34,984 nucleotides of DNA, from assembly GCA_028873925.1 (NCBI GenBank), contig JAPPNA010000085.1, positions 1 through 34,984 of the forward strand, given 5' to 3'. A program made the position numbers and the translations under genes. This stretch comes from Bacteroidota bacterium. GTDB taxonomy: Bacteria; Bacteroidota; Rhodothermia; Rhodothermales; Bin80. This document shows, piece by piece, positions 24,767-32,872 of this stretch; positions within the stretch are counted from its first letter, which is position 1; each line of letters begins with the position of its first letter. Under the pieces are notes generated by a model. The model made no database searches and was not told the origin of the DNA. It saw only the letters and a program-made list of their open reading frames with translations.

Positions 24767-24794
24767 TGTTAATTCCGCATTATCATTCTGTTAA
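24767..24794 (-). promoter_or_regulatory. Pho-box-like direct repeats (TTAACA x2, 22-bp period)
   Basis: On the minus strand TTAACA occurs at 24794-24789 and again at 24772-24767, exactly 22 bp (two helical turns) apart. A weaker ATAATG unit lies midway on the 11-bp register. PhoP boxes of Bacillus and Pho boxes of other phyla are direct repeats with an 11-bp period, and the Bacillus unit is TT(A/C/T)A(C/T)A. The site is 48 nt upstream of the receptor start and 20 nt upstream of a TAAAAT box. The operon ends in a Na/Pi cotransporter, which makes phosphate control plausible. Confidence 0.5.
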
Positions 24795-24867
24795 CAAATT
24801 GAGTGCACACTCTAGGGTCTCCTGCCCGGTGCGGGAACCGGTGCCTGCTGGCGGGATAGCCGATACA

Positions 24868-25206
24868 ATGATGAGGGTGCGCGGCCGCCCAGGGCCTTGT
24901 GCCTGCAGAGGGATCCCGGGCCCCGGAATACTCATCAGCAGGGAACGCACCGCTAACTACCAGATCACTCGTGGCATCCTTGAGATCCTGGACCGCGACG
25001 GAAACACGGACGACCTGTTTGCTCTCATCAAGGATAGGAACCTTCCTGTTGACGACATTCATGCCCGGAGACTTGCCGAGGAGTTAGTCTCCAACCCGCC
25101 CGAACTCGGATACCTCACCATATCCAACGCGCAACAACGGCGACTCCAATATTCCCATATCATCAGGATTGCCGGTGATGTTGATGGCATTGAACGGATT
25201 ACATGA
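24868..25206 (+). CDS. Small ORF upstream of the methyltransferase, possibly a remnant
   Basis: The frame is open from 24766, but the first half of the translation is low-complexity (Pro, Arg, Gly) and not protein-like. The C-terminal 80 residues (RGILEILDRDGNTDDLFALI..., PVDDIHARRLAEELV) look like genuine helical sequence. The stop overlaps the methyltransferase start as ATGA (25203-25206), suggesting translational coupling. ATGs at 24868 and 24871 are possible starts. It could be the truncated 3' end of a restriction or specificity gene, or a small partner protein. No family was recognised. Confidence 0.38.
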   Translation: MMRVRGRPGPCACRGIPGPGILISRERTANYQITRGILEILDRDGNTDDLFALIKDRNLPVDDIHARRLAEELVSNPPELGYLTISNAQQRRLQYSHIIRIAGDVDGIERIT

Positions 25207-25949
25207 ACGCGGCAGTTGAGTTTGGGGACTTTCAGACACCGCACGCTCTGTGCCGTCAGGTGTGCTATGTCCTGTCGCAATCCGGCCTGTCTCCCGCTTC
25301 CATTGTTGAGCCCACTTGCGGGAAGGGATCATTTCTTCGTACCAGCACCCGGGTCTTTCCCGATTGCCGGTCCATCCTCGGATTTGAAATCAATCCGGTC
25401 TACGCTGAAGAGGTAGCAGCTATTGATGGTATTTCCGTCAGACAGGCGGACTTTTTCGCGACCGACTGGCCGGACGTTTTCAGCATGCTGCCGGAGCCTG
25501 TTCTGGTGATTGGCAGCCCGCCATGGGTCACCAATTCCTCCATCGGCTCTCTGAACGGTTCAAATCTGCCCGTGAGATCGAATCTCCTGAACATGCCGGG
25601 CATGGCCGCCATCACGGGCAGGAGCAATTTTGACATATCCGAGTGGATGATGCTTCACCTGCTTGAGACGCTCTCAGGACGGCACGCGGTACTGGCGATG
25701 TTGTGCAAGACAACAGTGGCACGCAAGGTACTCAAGCGTGCGTGGACATCCGGGTTGCCGATCGGAACAGCTTCCATGCGGTCGATTGATGCTCTCTACC
25801 ACTTTGGCGCGGCAGTGCCAGCCAGCCTGCTTGTGTGCGAAATGGGTAACGGCGCACCAGGCCGCAAGTGCATCATGTATCCGGGTATCGCGAGTGATGA
25901 ACCGTCTGCAACATTCGTGCTGATGAACGGGGGCTGGTCAGCGACGTGA
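25203..25949 (+). CDS. DNA methyltransferase (class I SAM-dependent), N-terminal half of a split gene
   Basis: A 248-residue N-terminal half of an amino-methyltransferase of the Eco57I/N6-MTase-like group. Motif I is EPTCGKGSF (about 36-44), the acidic motif II region is LGFEINP, and motif IV is IGSPPWVTN with SPPW at 105-108. The family's usual motif is NPPW, so the catalytic Asn is replaced by Ser. SNFDISEWMMLHLLETL and AMLCKTTVARKVLK are further family-like blocks. The frame ends at a TGA just after a run of five G (25928-25932), and the following frame continues the family's C-terminal region. It is probably one gene broken by a frameshift. Confidence 0.8.
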   Translation: MNAAVEFGDFQTPHALCRQVCYVLSQSGLSPASIVEPTCGKGSFLRTSTRVFPDCRSILGFEINPVYAEEVAAIDGISVRQADFFATDWPDVFSMLPEPVLVIGSPPWVTNSSIGSLNGSNLPVRSNLLNMPGMAAITGRSNFDISEWMMLHLLETLSGRHAVLAMLCKTTVARKVLKRAWTSGLPIGTASMRSIDALYHFGAAVPASLLVCEMGNGAPGRKCIMYPGIASDEPSATFVLMNGGWSAT

Positions 25950-26632
25950 AGAACGCGGAAACATATGCAGGCCTGGAAGGCACATCGCCGCTTAGATGGC
26001 GGTCAGGTGTCAAGCATGACTGTTCGCAGGTCATGGAACTTCGTTCCTGTGGCGGGAGATTCTGGGACGGACTCGGTGAATCTGTTGAGATCGAAGATAT
26101 CTTTATCTACCCAATGATGAAAAGCTCCGACTTAGCCAGGTCAGCATGGCCTCCAACGCGTCATATGTTGGTGCCGCAGAAATTCGTCGGTGAAGATACG
26201 TCGCGGATTGCAGATGAGGCACCATCAACATGGCAATACTTGCAGGCGCACGGCCCGTACCTGGACCGGAGAGCCAGCCGCATATACAGGAATCGCCCGC
26301 GTCTCTCAATATTCGGCGTTGGCGAATATACGTTTGCGCCGTGGAAAGTGGCAATATCCGGCTTTTACAAACGGCTGGAATTCAGTGTCATGGGATCCGT
26401 TGAGGAAAAGCCGGTACTGCTGGATGATACCTGCTACTTCCTGCCGCTGGCTTCCCGGGGTGATGCCGACACGGTAGCGTCGCTCTTGCATTCGGATCTC
26501 GCGCAGGGATTCCTGCGATCCCGCATATTCTGGGATGCTAAGCGCCCTATCACGGCAGGGCTTTTGTGCAGTCTCAACCTGGCGGCTGTGGCGGATCGAC
26601 TCGGCGTTACCTTACCGTCCGCGGACCGTTGA
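25946..26632 (+). CDS. DNA methyltransferase, C-terminal half of a split gene
   Basis: A 228-codon frame whose only start near the junction is a GTG overlapping the previous TGA (GTGA). Upstream of that GTG the same frame reads GLVSDV, which joins naturally to KNAETYAGLEGTSPLRWRSGVKHD, the middle of the methyltransferase family. Later blocks are YPMMKSSDLARS, MLVPQKFVGEDT, SIFGVGEYTFAPWKVAISG, LDDTCYFLPL and IFWDAKRPITAGLL, typical of the family's target-recognition and C-terminal part. The product could be made separately by translational coupling, or the two halves could be one protein in a recent ancestor. Alone it lacks the SAM-binding motif. Confidence 0.76.
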   Translation: MKNAETYAGLEGTSPLRWRSGVKHDCSQVMELRSCGGRFWDGLGESVEIEDIFIYPMMKSSDLARSAWPPTRHMLVPQKFVGEDTSRIADEAPSTWQYLQAHGPYLDRRASRIYRNRPRLSIFGVGEYTFAPWKVAISGFYKRLEFSVMGSVEEKPVLLDDTCYFLPLASRGDADTVASLLHSDLAQGFLRSRIFWDAKRPITAGLLCSLNLAAVADRLGVTLPSADR

Positions 26633-27097
26633 GGTGACAAACGGTCACAGATGAGACAACCGTTTGCCACCCAAGACCGAATCGGAGCCGAAATTCACGC
26701 TGGCCCGGCGCGCACGGTATTTCGCGACATTGGGTCCCCGCGGGGCCGTAATGCCGGGAATCACCCTGTGGCGGCGATAGGCGGACGAGCATTAACCTTC
26801 TGCTCTCGGTGGGTAATTGTCGTATTGGAATTCCTATCCGTGGTGGTCCTCAGGGGCATTGCGGTTCCCGTTTGTTTTTCTGTGGGCGTTAGGGCAGGCC
26901 AAACGCGGCTGCCCTACTGAGAGGACCTGACAGTCCTGCCGGGCGGGATTGATCCACATGTGCGGATACCCAGATCACCGTGCCACACGAGACGGTGGGG
27001 GTAAGTGCATCCTCCCCCAACAAATCGGATTCAGGGGCGTATCCTGTAAAGAGAGCTTGAATTGCGTTATGCTGGTGCCAATCAGATTCGTGAAGTC
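26633..27097. other. Gap of about 465 nt upstream of ppk1, with two adjacent hairpins
   Basis: No recognisable gene was found; an 89-codon frame at 26651-26920 has no family-like pattern. TAGGGCAG (26890-26897) pairs perfectly with CTGCCCTA (26909-26916). Six nucleotides later AGGAC (26922-26926) pairs with GTCCT (26933-26937). CCCCGCGGGG (26736-26745) is a further palindrome. The hairpins could end the methyltransferase transcript or form a leader structure for ppk1. Confidence 0.4.
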
Positions 27098-29260
27098 ATG
27101 AAAGTCGGTGATTTGACGACCCCGGCAGAAGGGATTCGGTCTGTGGAAGATGTGTCGCTTAAGGACCCCGGTCTGTACATCAACCGGGAACTGAGCCTGT
27201 TGGACTTTCAATACCGTGTCTTTGAAGAGGCTCAGGACGAGGACAACCCATTGTTGGAGCGGCTAAGGTTTTTGGCCATTGTGGGCTCGAATATGGACGA
27301 GTTCTACATGGTTCGGGTCGGCGGCCTGAAAAAGCAGATTGACCATGGGATCGTGGAGCGCTCCCCGGATGGACTGGCACCACATGAACTCTTCGTCCGC
27401 GTGCGCAACAAGGCGCAGGGGCTGCTTCAGGCGGTCCACATCTATCTCACCGATACGCTGATTCCGGAATTGGCCGACCACGGGATTTGCATCATGAATT
27501 ATGCGGATCTGTCCGAACGGCAGAAAAACCACGCGCGTAATCAGTTTGAGTCGTCCATTTTCCCGGTGCTTACCCCGCTGGCCTTTGACTCGGCTCATCC
27601 GTTCCCGCATATTTCTAATCTCAGTCTGAACCTGGCCGTTCTCATCAAGGATGAGCATGAGTATGAGCGGTTTGCCCGGCTGAAGGTCCCTGGCAGCATA
27701 CCCAGGCTGCTGCCGATCGTACCGGAACACGCAAGCCGGGCCAGCGCATGTTCGCACACCTTCGTCTGGGTTGAGCAGGTCATAGCGGCAAACCTCAAGA
27801 TGCTGTTCCCGGGGATGAAGGTCGTGGAATCGCATCCGTTCCGGATCACGCGTAATGCCGACATGACACTCCAGGAGATGGAGGCCGACGATCTGCTTGA
27901 AACCATGGAGCAGGGGGTCCGCCAGCGCCGGTACGGCTCAGTCCTTCGCCTCACCTTCCTGAAGGAAATGCCCCCGCGTATGCGCGAAATCCTGATCAAA
28001 AACCTGGAGGCCGACGAACGGGACTGCTACGAGATGAACGGACCGCTGGGTACCCGCAGCCTGATGAGCCTGCCCGGTGTCACCGAGCGGTTTGATCTGA
28101 TGTTTCCACCGTTTGTGCCGTTTACGCCGCCGCGCCTGAATAAGGACAAGCGGGATGGCGATGCGTTCATGATGATCCGGTCCCAGAACCACCTGGTTCA
28201 TCACCCCTACGATTCTTTCTCGCCGGTGATTGAGTTTCTGGAGGCTGCGGCTGAAGATCCCGCCGTGCTGGCCATCAAGATGACGCTTTACCGGGTCGGC
28301 TCACACTCTCCGGTCGTCAATGCTCTGATGCGCGCACGCGAAAACGGCAAACAGGTGGCCGTACTGGTTGAGCTTAAGGCGCGCTTCGATGAAGAAAGCA
28401 ATATCGGCTGGGCACGGATTCTGGAGCAGGAGGGAGTACATGTCATCTACGGCCTTATCGGACTTAAGACGCACTCCAAGATTGCCCTGGTGGTACGCAA
28501 GGAGGCGGATCGGATCCAGCGCTATCTGCACTTGGCCACCGGCAATTACAATAACGTTACTGCTACCCAGTATGAGGACCTGGGGTTCTTTACCGCCGAT
28601 CCTGAACTGGGTGCCGACGCAACGGATCTGTTCAACTTCTTGACCGGCTACTCCGAAAAGCGCAGCTACCGGAAACTTCTGGTAGCCCCCATAAACCTGC
28701 GCGCCCGCTTTGAGAAACTCATTCAACGCGAAATCAAACACCAGCAGGACGGACATCGGGGTCGCATGATCCTCAAGACCAATTCCCTGGTGGACACCGG
28801 TATCATTCGGCTGCTGTATGAGGCATCCCTGGCCGGCGTGCAGATTGATCTATTGGTGCGCGGCATTTGCTGCCTCAAGCCTCAGGTTCCCGGCATCAGC
28901 GACAATATCCGTGTAATCAGCGTGGTGGGCCGCTTCCTGGAGCACAGCCGCATCTACTATTTCCGCAACGGCGGACATGAGGAGATCTATCTGGGCAGCG
29001 CGGATCTAATGCCCCGCAACCTCAACAGGCGGGTGGAGGTGCTGTTTCCGGTCACCGATAAGCGGTACGTTCGGTATCTGCGTGATGATGTACTTGAGGC
29101 GTATTTGGAGGATACCATCAAGGCCCGGTATCTCCAGAGCACTGGCGAGTATGTACGGCCGCCGCGCAACGAGTCTCACCCGGCCGTGCAGAAGCGTATG
29201 CTGGCCTTGCGGGAGGAATGGCATGAGGAGGAGAAAGGTCACTTCTGGGAGCTGTTCTGA
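27098..29260 (+). CDS. ppk1: Polyphosphate kinase 1
   Basis: A 720-residue PPK1, normal length for the family. It shows the N-terminal INRELSLLDFQYRVFEEAQD, the SNMDEFYMVRVGGLK block, and the two phospholipase-D-like modules. The phosphorylated histidine is expected at H459 (GLKTHSKIALV) and the second at H627 (FRNGGHEEIYLGSADLMPRN). It reversibly polymerises the gamma-phosphate of ATP into polyphosphate at the membrane. A TTG frame from 27062 exists, but the ATG at 27098 gives the usual N-terminus. The stop abuts that of the convergent pdxH gene with no spacer. PPK2 is encoded close by. Confidence 0.96.
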   Translation: MKVGDLTTPAEGIRSVEDVSLKDPGLYINRELSLLDFQYRVFEEAQDEDNPLLERLRFLAIVGSNMDEFYMVRVGGLKKQIDHGIVERSPDGLAPHELFVRVRNKAQGLLQAVHIYLTDTLIPELADHGICIMNYADLSERQKNHARNQFESSIFPVLTPLAFDSAHPFPHISNLSLNLAVLIKDEHEYERFARLKVPGSIPRLLPIVPEHASRASACSHTFVWVEQVIAANLKMLFPGMKVVESHPFRITRNADMTLQEMEADDLLETMEQGVRQRRYGSVLRLTFLKEMPPRMREILIKNLEADERDCYEMNGPLGTRSLMSLPGVTERFDLMFPPFVPFTPPRLNKDKRDGDAFMMIRSQNHLVHHPYDSFSPVIEFLEAAAEDPAVLAIKMTLYRVGSHSPVVNALMRARENGKQVAVLVELKARFDEESNIGWARILEQEGVHVIYGLIGLKTHSKIALVVRKEADRIQRYLHLATGNYNNVTATQYEDLGFFTADPELGADATDLFNFLTGYSEKRSYRKLLVAPINLRARFEKLIQREIKHQQDGHRGRMILKTNSLVDTGIIRLLYEASLAGVQIDLLVRGICCLKPQVPGISDNIRVISVVGRFLEHSRIYYFRNGGHEEIYLGSADLMPRNLNRRVEVLFPVTDKRYVRYLRDDVLEAYLEDTIKARYLQSTGEYVRPPRNESHPAVQKRMLALREEWHEEEKGHFWELF

Positions 29261-29917
29261 TCAGGGGTAGAGCCTCTCTGCCTGCCAGGGATCCTGTTCG
29301 TCACGGGTGAAGACCACCCGCTCATGCAGCCGGCTCCCGCGCTCCTGCCAGAATTCCATACGGCGGGGGACCAGCAGGTACCCGCCCCAGAACGGTGGAA
29401 GCGGCACATCTTTCCCCTCAAATTCGTTTTCAAAGCGCCGCACTCGGTCAAGCAGATTCCGGCGTTCAGGCAGTGCTGCGCTCTGCCGGGAGGCCCAGGC
29501 ACCGATCCGGCTCCCCCGCGGTCGGGTTTGGAAGTACGCATCCGACTGGCCCCGCGGCAGCTTGGCCACCCGGCCTTCAATGCGGATCTGGCACTCCAGC
29601 ACATGCCAGTGCAGCGTCAGCGCGGCGTGGGGGTTGTGGGCCAGCTCCCGGGCCTTATCGCTGGTATAGTTCGTAAAGAACACAAATCCGCGCTCATCAA
29701 AGCGCTTCAGCAGCACAATCCGGGCGCGGGGGCGTCCTTTGGCATCACAGGTAGCCAGCGTCATGGCTTCCGGCAAACAGATGGGTGCCTCGCAGGCGGC
29801 ATTGAACCAGGCGGCAAACAGATCGATTGGATCATCGTCAATTCGGGCGGCAGGCAGGTCTCGCACGCCCGTCGGGGCCGCGCCGGTTCCAGTCCGCTCC
29901 TTGTCCGACAAAGCCAT
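29261..29917 (-). CDS. pdxH: Pyridoxamine 5'-phosphate oxidase
   Basis: A 218-residue PNP/PMP oxidase, the same length as the E. coli enzyme. It oxidises pyridoxine or pyridoxamine phosphate to PLP using FMN and O2. Conserved blocks are EAMTLATCDAKGRPRARIVLLK, RGFVFFTNYTSDKARELAHNPHAALTLHW, IRIEGRVAKLP, SRIGAWASRQSA and the C-terminal PPFWGGYLLVPRRMEFWQ..SRLHERVVF. A frame from 29989 adds 24 poorly conserved residues; MALSDKERTG at 29917 fits the family better. It is convergent with ppk1 and upstream of metY, which needs PLP. Confidence 0.95.
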   Translation of the reverse strand: MALSDKERTGTGAAPTGVRDLPAARIDDDPIDLFAAWFNAACEAPICLPEAMTLATCDAKGRPRARIVLLKRFDERGFVFFTNYTSDKARELAHNPHAALTLHWHVLECQIRIEGRVAKLPRGQSDAYFQTRPRGSRIGAWASRQSAALPERRNLLDRVRRFENEFEGKDVPLPPFWGGYLLVPRRMEFWQERGSRLHERVVFTRDEQDPWQAERLYP

Positions 29918-30124
29918 TAGGCTGGTAGCAGTTTTGCGCTTTCGTACAGTGCTGCTGGCGGCAGGTTCAGAACCGCAATTGGACTTCACAATCGTTCCAT
30001 GTACACGCAGACCCGCGCGGAGCCGTTAGCACTCGGCGAAGCATGGAGAATTGCCTGCCGGAGTCGGCATCAGACCTGTATTGCCTCCCCGCACCGGCAT
30101 GGCACACCGCCAGCGGTCACTTTC

Positions 30125-30958
30125 TTATCCCCTGTTAACAGGCTTTTTGCGAGGTTTAACCATGGACTCATACCGATCCGGTACAAAGCGTTGGGTATCC
30201 ATGGGGGGCCGGATATAGTCCTGGTGTTCCTGCAAGGGGGGCAGGGCAATCGGAGGTCTTGGGATTTCTTCGTAGCGGATAGTATCCAAGAGGTGGCTGA
30301 TGCAGTTGAGGCGTGCCCGGCGTTTGTCGTTTGAATTGACGACATTCCAGGGGGATTGCGGACGGTCCGTGTACAAGAACATCTGATCTTTCGCCCTGGA
30401 GTAGTCCACCCAGCGTGACCGGGATTCCAGATCCATGGGGCTGATTTTCCAGCGCCGCTTCGGATCGTCTATCCTGCGCTGAAAACGTCGCGCCTGCTCC
30501 TCCGCACTCACGGAAAACCAGTACTTGATCAGCGTGATACCGCTCTGGATCAGCATATCTTCAAAGGTGGGACACGTTCGAAGAAATTCATGGTATTCGC
30601 GGTCGCTGCAGAACCCCATGACCCGTTCCACGCCAGCCCGGTTGTACCAGCTTCGATCAAACAGAGCCATTTCGCCCGCGCAGGGCAATTGGGCGGTGTA
30701 CCGCTGGAAGTACCATTGGGTGCGCTCACGTTCGGTGGGTTTGTCCAGAGCCACGACTTTGCAGACGCGCGGGTTGAGCGGCTGGGTAATGCGCTTTATC
30801 GTGCCTCCTTTACCGGCGGCATCCCTGCCTTCAAACAGCACCACGATCTTCTTCTCGCGCAGCCGGATGTATCGCTGCAGGCGCGCGAGTTTGGTGTGGA
30901 GTCGCGAAAGTTCCTTCTCGTATATCTTCTTGGGTAGGCGGGCAACCTGTGTGCTCAT
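30125..30958 (-). CDS. ppk2: Polyphosphate kinase 2 family protein
   Basis: A 277-residue single-domain PPK2 of class I type. The Walker A motif is EGRDAAGKG (43-51), the Walker B/LID region is MALFDRSWYNRAG (98-109), and KYWFSVSAEEQARRFQRR is followed by KRRWKISPMD, the substrate-lid basic residues. PPK2 transfers phosphate between polyphosphate and nucleoside mono- or diphosphates, usually favouring nucleotide synthesis. It is divergent from metY and lies about 0.2 kb beyond pdxH. Having PPK1 and PPK2 within 2 kb of each other suggests coordinated polyphosphate synthesis and use. Confidence 0.95.
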   Translation of the reverse strand: MSTQVARLPKKIYEKELSRLHTKLARLQRYIRLREKKIVVLFEGRDAAGKGGTIKRITQPLNPRVCKVVALDKPTERERTQWYFQRYTAQLPCAGEMALFDRSWYNRAGVERVMGFCSDREYHEFLRTCPTFEDMLIQSGITLIKYWFSVSAEEQARRFQRRIDDPKRRWKISPMDLESRSRWVDYSRAKDQMFLYTDRPQSPWNVVNSNDKRRARLNCISHLLDTIRYEEIPRPPIALPPLQEHQDYIRPPMDTQRFVPDRYESMVKPRKKPVNRG

Positions 30959-31076
30959 GGCAGCTAATCGGACATGTCAGTTTGCCTTAAGGTAGGGCCT
31001 GCGGCTCATAGGTGTGTGAAGGGGAACAGAATTACCTCAATTTTGTGAGACCGTTGGCTACTTTCGGTTCCAACGA

Positions 31077-32363
31077 ATGAGTACTGAAGATCGCAAATTC
31101 GGGTTTGAAACCCGCATGCTGCATGCGGGACATATCCCGGATGCCGTCACGGGTGCGCGGGCGGTCCCCATTTATCAGACCACCTCCTATGTATTTGACA
31201 GTGCGGATTATGCGGCCCAGCTGTTTGACCTCAAGCAGTACGGCAACATCTACACCCGCATCAATAATCCGACCACGGCGGCGTTTGAAGAGCGCATTGC
31301 CTCCTTGGAAGAGGCTGCCGGAGCGGTGGGCACCGCCAGCGGAATGGCTGCGCAGCTGGCCATCATGATGACGCTGCTGGAGCCCGGAGACGAGGTGGTT
31401 TCGTCGCAGCATCTGTATGGAGGCACGCGTACGCAGTTTGTGCACACCTTCCGCAAACTTGGTATTGAGGCACGTTTTGTGGATCCAGACGATTTTGAGG
31501 CGTGGGAGGCCGCGATCACGCCCAGGACGCGCCTGCTCTACGGAGAGACGATCGGCAATCCGCAGGGTAGCGTGCTGGATATTGAGCGCCTGGCGGCCAT
31601 CGCCGGGGAGCACCATGTTCCGCTGGCCATTGATAACACCTTCGCCACGCCGTACCTGTGCCGGCCCATCACGCACGGTGCCCACATTGTTGTGCACTCG
31701 GCGACCAAGTTTATCGGCGGTCACGGCAATTCTATCGGCGGGGTGGTGGTGGAATCCGGTGAATTCAATTACCACCATTTTCCGACGATTGCCGCGCCTT
31801 CGCCCGCCTACCACAACCTGCGCTTTTTTGACACGTTCGGCCACCACGCCTTCCTGATGAAGGCACGGGTGGAGACGCTAAGGGACACCGGTGCCTGCCT
31901 GTCGCCGTTCAACGCCTTCCTGCTGATTCAGGGCTTGGAAACGCTCTCGGTCCGGATGGATCGCCATGTGGCTAATGCTCAGGCCGTGGCGGAGTTTTTG
32001 GAAGGTCATGAGAAAGTTGAGTATGTGGCCTATCCTGGACTAAAGAGCAGCCCTTACCATGAGGCCGCCCGAAAGTACTGTCCGAAGGGGCCGGGCGCGG
32101 TGTTCTCCTTCGGCATTGGTGGCAGCGACAAGCGGGAGATTGGCAAAACGTTCATTGATTCGCTGAATCTGTTCTCCCATTTGGCGAATGTGGGAGATGC
32201 GCGCAGTCTGGTGATTCATCCGGCTTCCACGACGCACCAGCAGCTTTCCGACGAGGAGCTGGAGGCCAGCGGAGTCGGCCCCGGCATGATTCGCTTATCA
32301 ATTGGATTGGAATCAACCGACGATTTACTATGGGATCTGGATCAGGCCTTGCGTGCGATTTAA
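31077..32363 (+). CDS. metY: O-acetylhomoserine sulfhydrylase
   Basis: A 428-residue PLP-dependent Cys/Met metabolism enzyme, typical in length for MetY. The PLP lysine is K211 in [16 protein letters not shown]. Other signatures are [57 protein letters not shown] and a C-terminal [15 protein letters not shown]. It makes homocysteine from O-acetylhomoserine and sulfide. The region between this gene and ppk2 (30959-31076) holds the divergent promoters; no SAM riboswitch was recognised. A CoA-binding-domain gene follows 29 nt downstream, as is common beside metY. Confidence 0.95.
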   Translation: MSTEDRKFGFETRMLHAGHIPDAVTGARAVPIYQTTSYVFDSADYAAQLFDLKQYGNIYTRINNPTTAAFEERIASLEEAAGAVGTASGMAAQLAIMMTLLEPGDEVVSSQHLYGGTRTQFVHTFRKLGIEARFVDPDDFEAWEAAITPRTRLLYGETIGNPQGSVLDIERLAAIAGEHHVPLAIDNTFATPYLCRPITHGAHIVVHSATKFIGGHGNSIGGVVVESGEFNYHHFPTIAAPSPAYHNLRFFDTFGHHAFLMKARVETLRDTGACLSPFNAFLLIQGLETLSVRMDRHVANAQAVAEFLEGHEKVEYVAYPGLKSSPYHEAARKYCPKGPGAVFSFGIGGSDKREIGKTFIDSLNLFSHLANVGDARSLVIHPASTTHQQLSDEELEASGVGPGMIRLSIGLESTDDLLWDLDQALRAI

Positions 32364-32392
32364 CGCTGAATTCCGCCTTAAGCCCGGAGCTT

Positions 32393-32872
32393 ATGGCGCG
32401 CTATCAGAATCAGGCAACCGTACGGCGGGTGTTAGGGCGGTCACGGACGATCGCCATGGTGGGACTGTCCACGCATCGCCAGAAGGCCAGTTCCTTTGTG
32501 GCCACTTATCTGCAGAGTCACGGTTTCAAAATCATTCCGGTCCACCCCAAGGCAAAGGAGATTCTGGGTGAGCCGGCGTATCCGACGCTGTTGGACATCA
32601 ATGGGGAGGTGGACATTGTGAATATCTTCCGGCCGCCCAGAGAGTGCCCGCTATACGCCCAGCAGGCCGTAGCCATTGGTGCTAAAGCCTTTTGGCTGCA
32701 GCTGCGGCTCATCAGTGAGGATGCGGCGGCTATTGCGGATGGTGCTGGTCTGGATGTGGTAATGGACCGGTGCATCAAAATGGAACACGGCCGCTACGAT
32801 GGCACCATGCACTTTGTCGGGCTGAATACCGGAATCGTCACAGCCCGTCGTGCAAGGCAGTGGCTCCGCTGA
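32393..32872 (+). CDS. CoA-binding domain protein (YccU-like)
   Basis: A 159-residue protein of the small CoA-binding Rossmann family. TIAMVGLSTHRQKASSFVATYLQSHGFKIIPVHPKAKEILGEPAYPTL-type blocks are visible in short segments (AMVGLS, KIIPVHPKA, VDIVNIFRPP), and AKAFWLQ and VMDRCIKMEHGR follow. The start at 32393 leaves a 29-nt gap after metY; the frame from 32330 would overlap metY and adds an unlikely leader. Family members bind CoA or acyl-CoA, and their role beside metY is not established. It is likely co-transcribed with metY. Confidence 0.9.
   Translation: MARYQNQATVRRVLGRSRTIAMVGLSTHRQKASSFVATYLQSHGFKIIPVHPKAKEILGEPAYPTLLDINGEVDIVNIFRPPRECPLYAQQAVAIGAKAFWLQLRLISEDAAAIADGAGLDVVMDRCIKMEHGRYDGTMHFVGLNTGIVTARRARQWLR

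Noticed and set aside
26651-26920. 89-codon frame upstream of ppk1
   Set aside because: It has a hydrophobic C-terminal stretch but no clear start context or family; the region also contains hairpins that suggest non-coding DNA.
29324-29920. 198-codon plus-strand frame opposite pdxH
   Set aside because: pdxH is unambiguous on the minus strand and the plus frame is its shadow.
31020-31076. SAM riboswitch upstream of metY
   Set aside because: The leader is too short and no SAM-I or SAM-II core pattern is visible.
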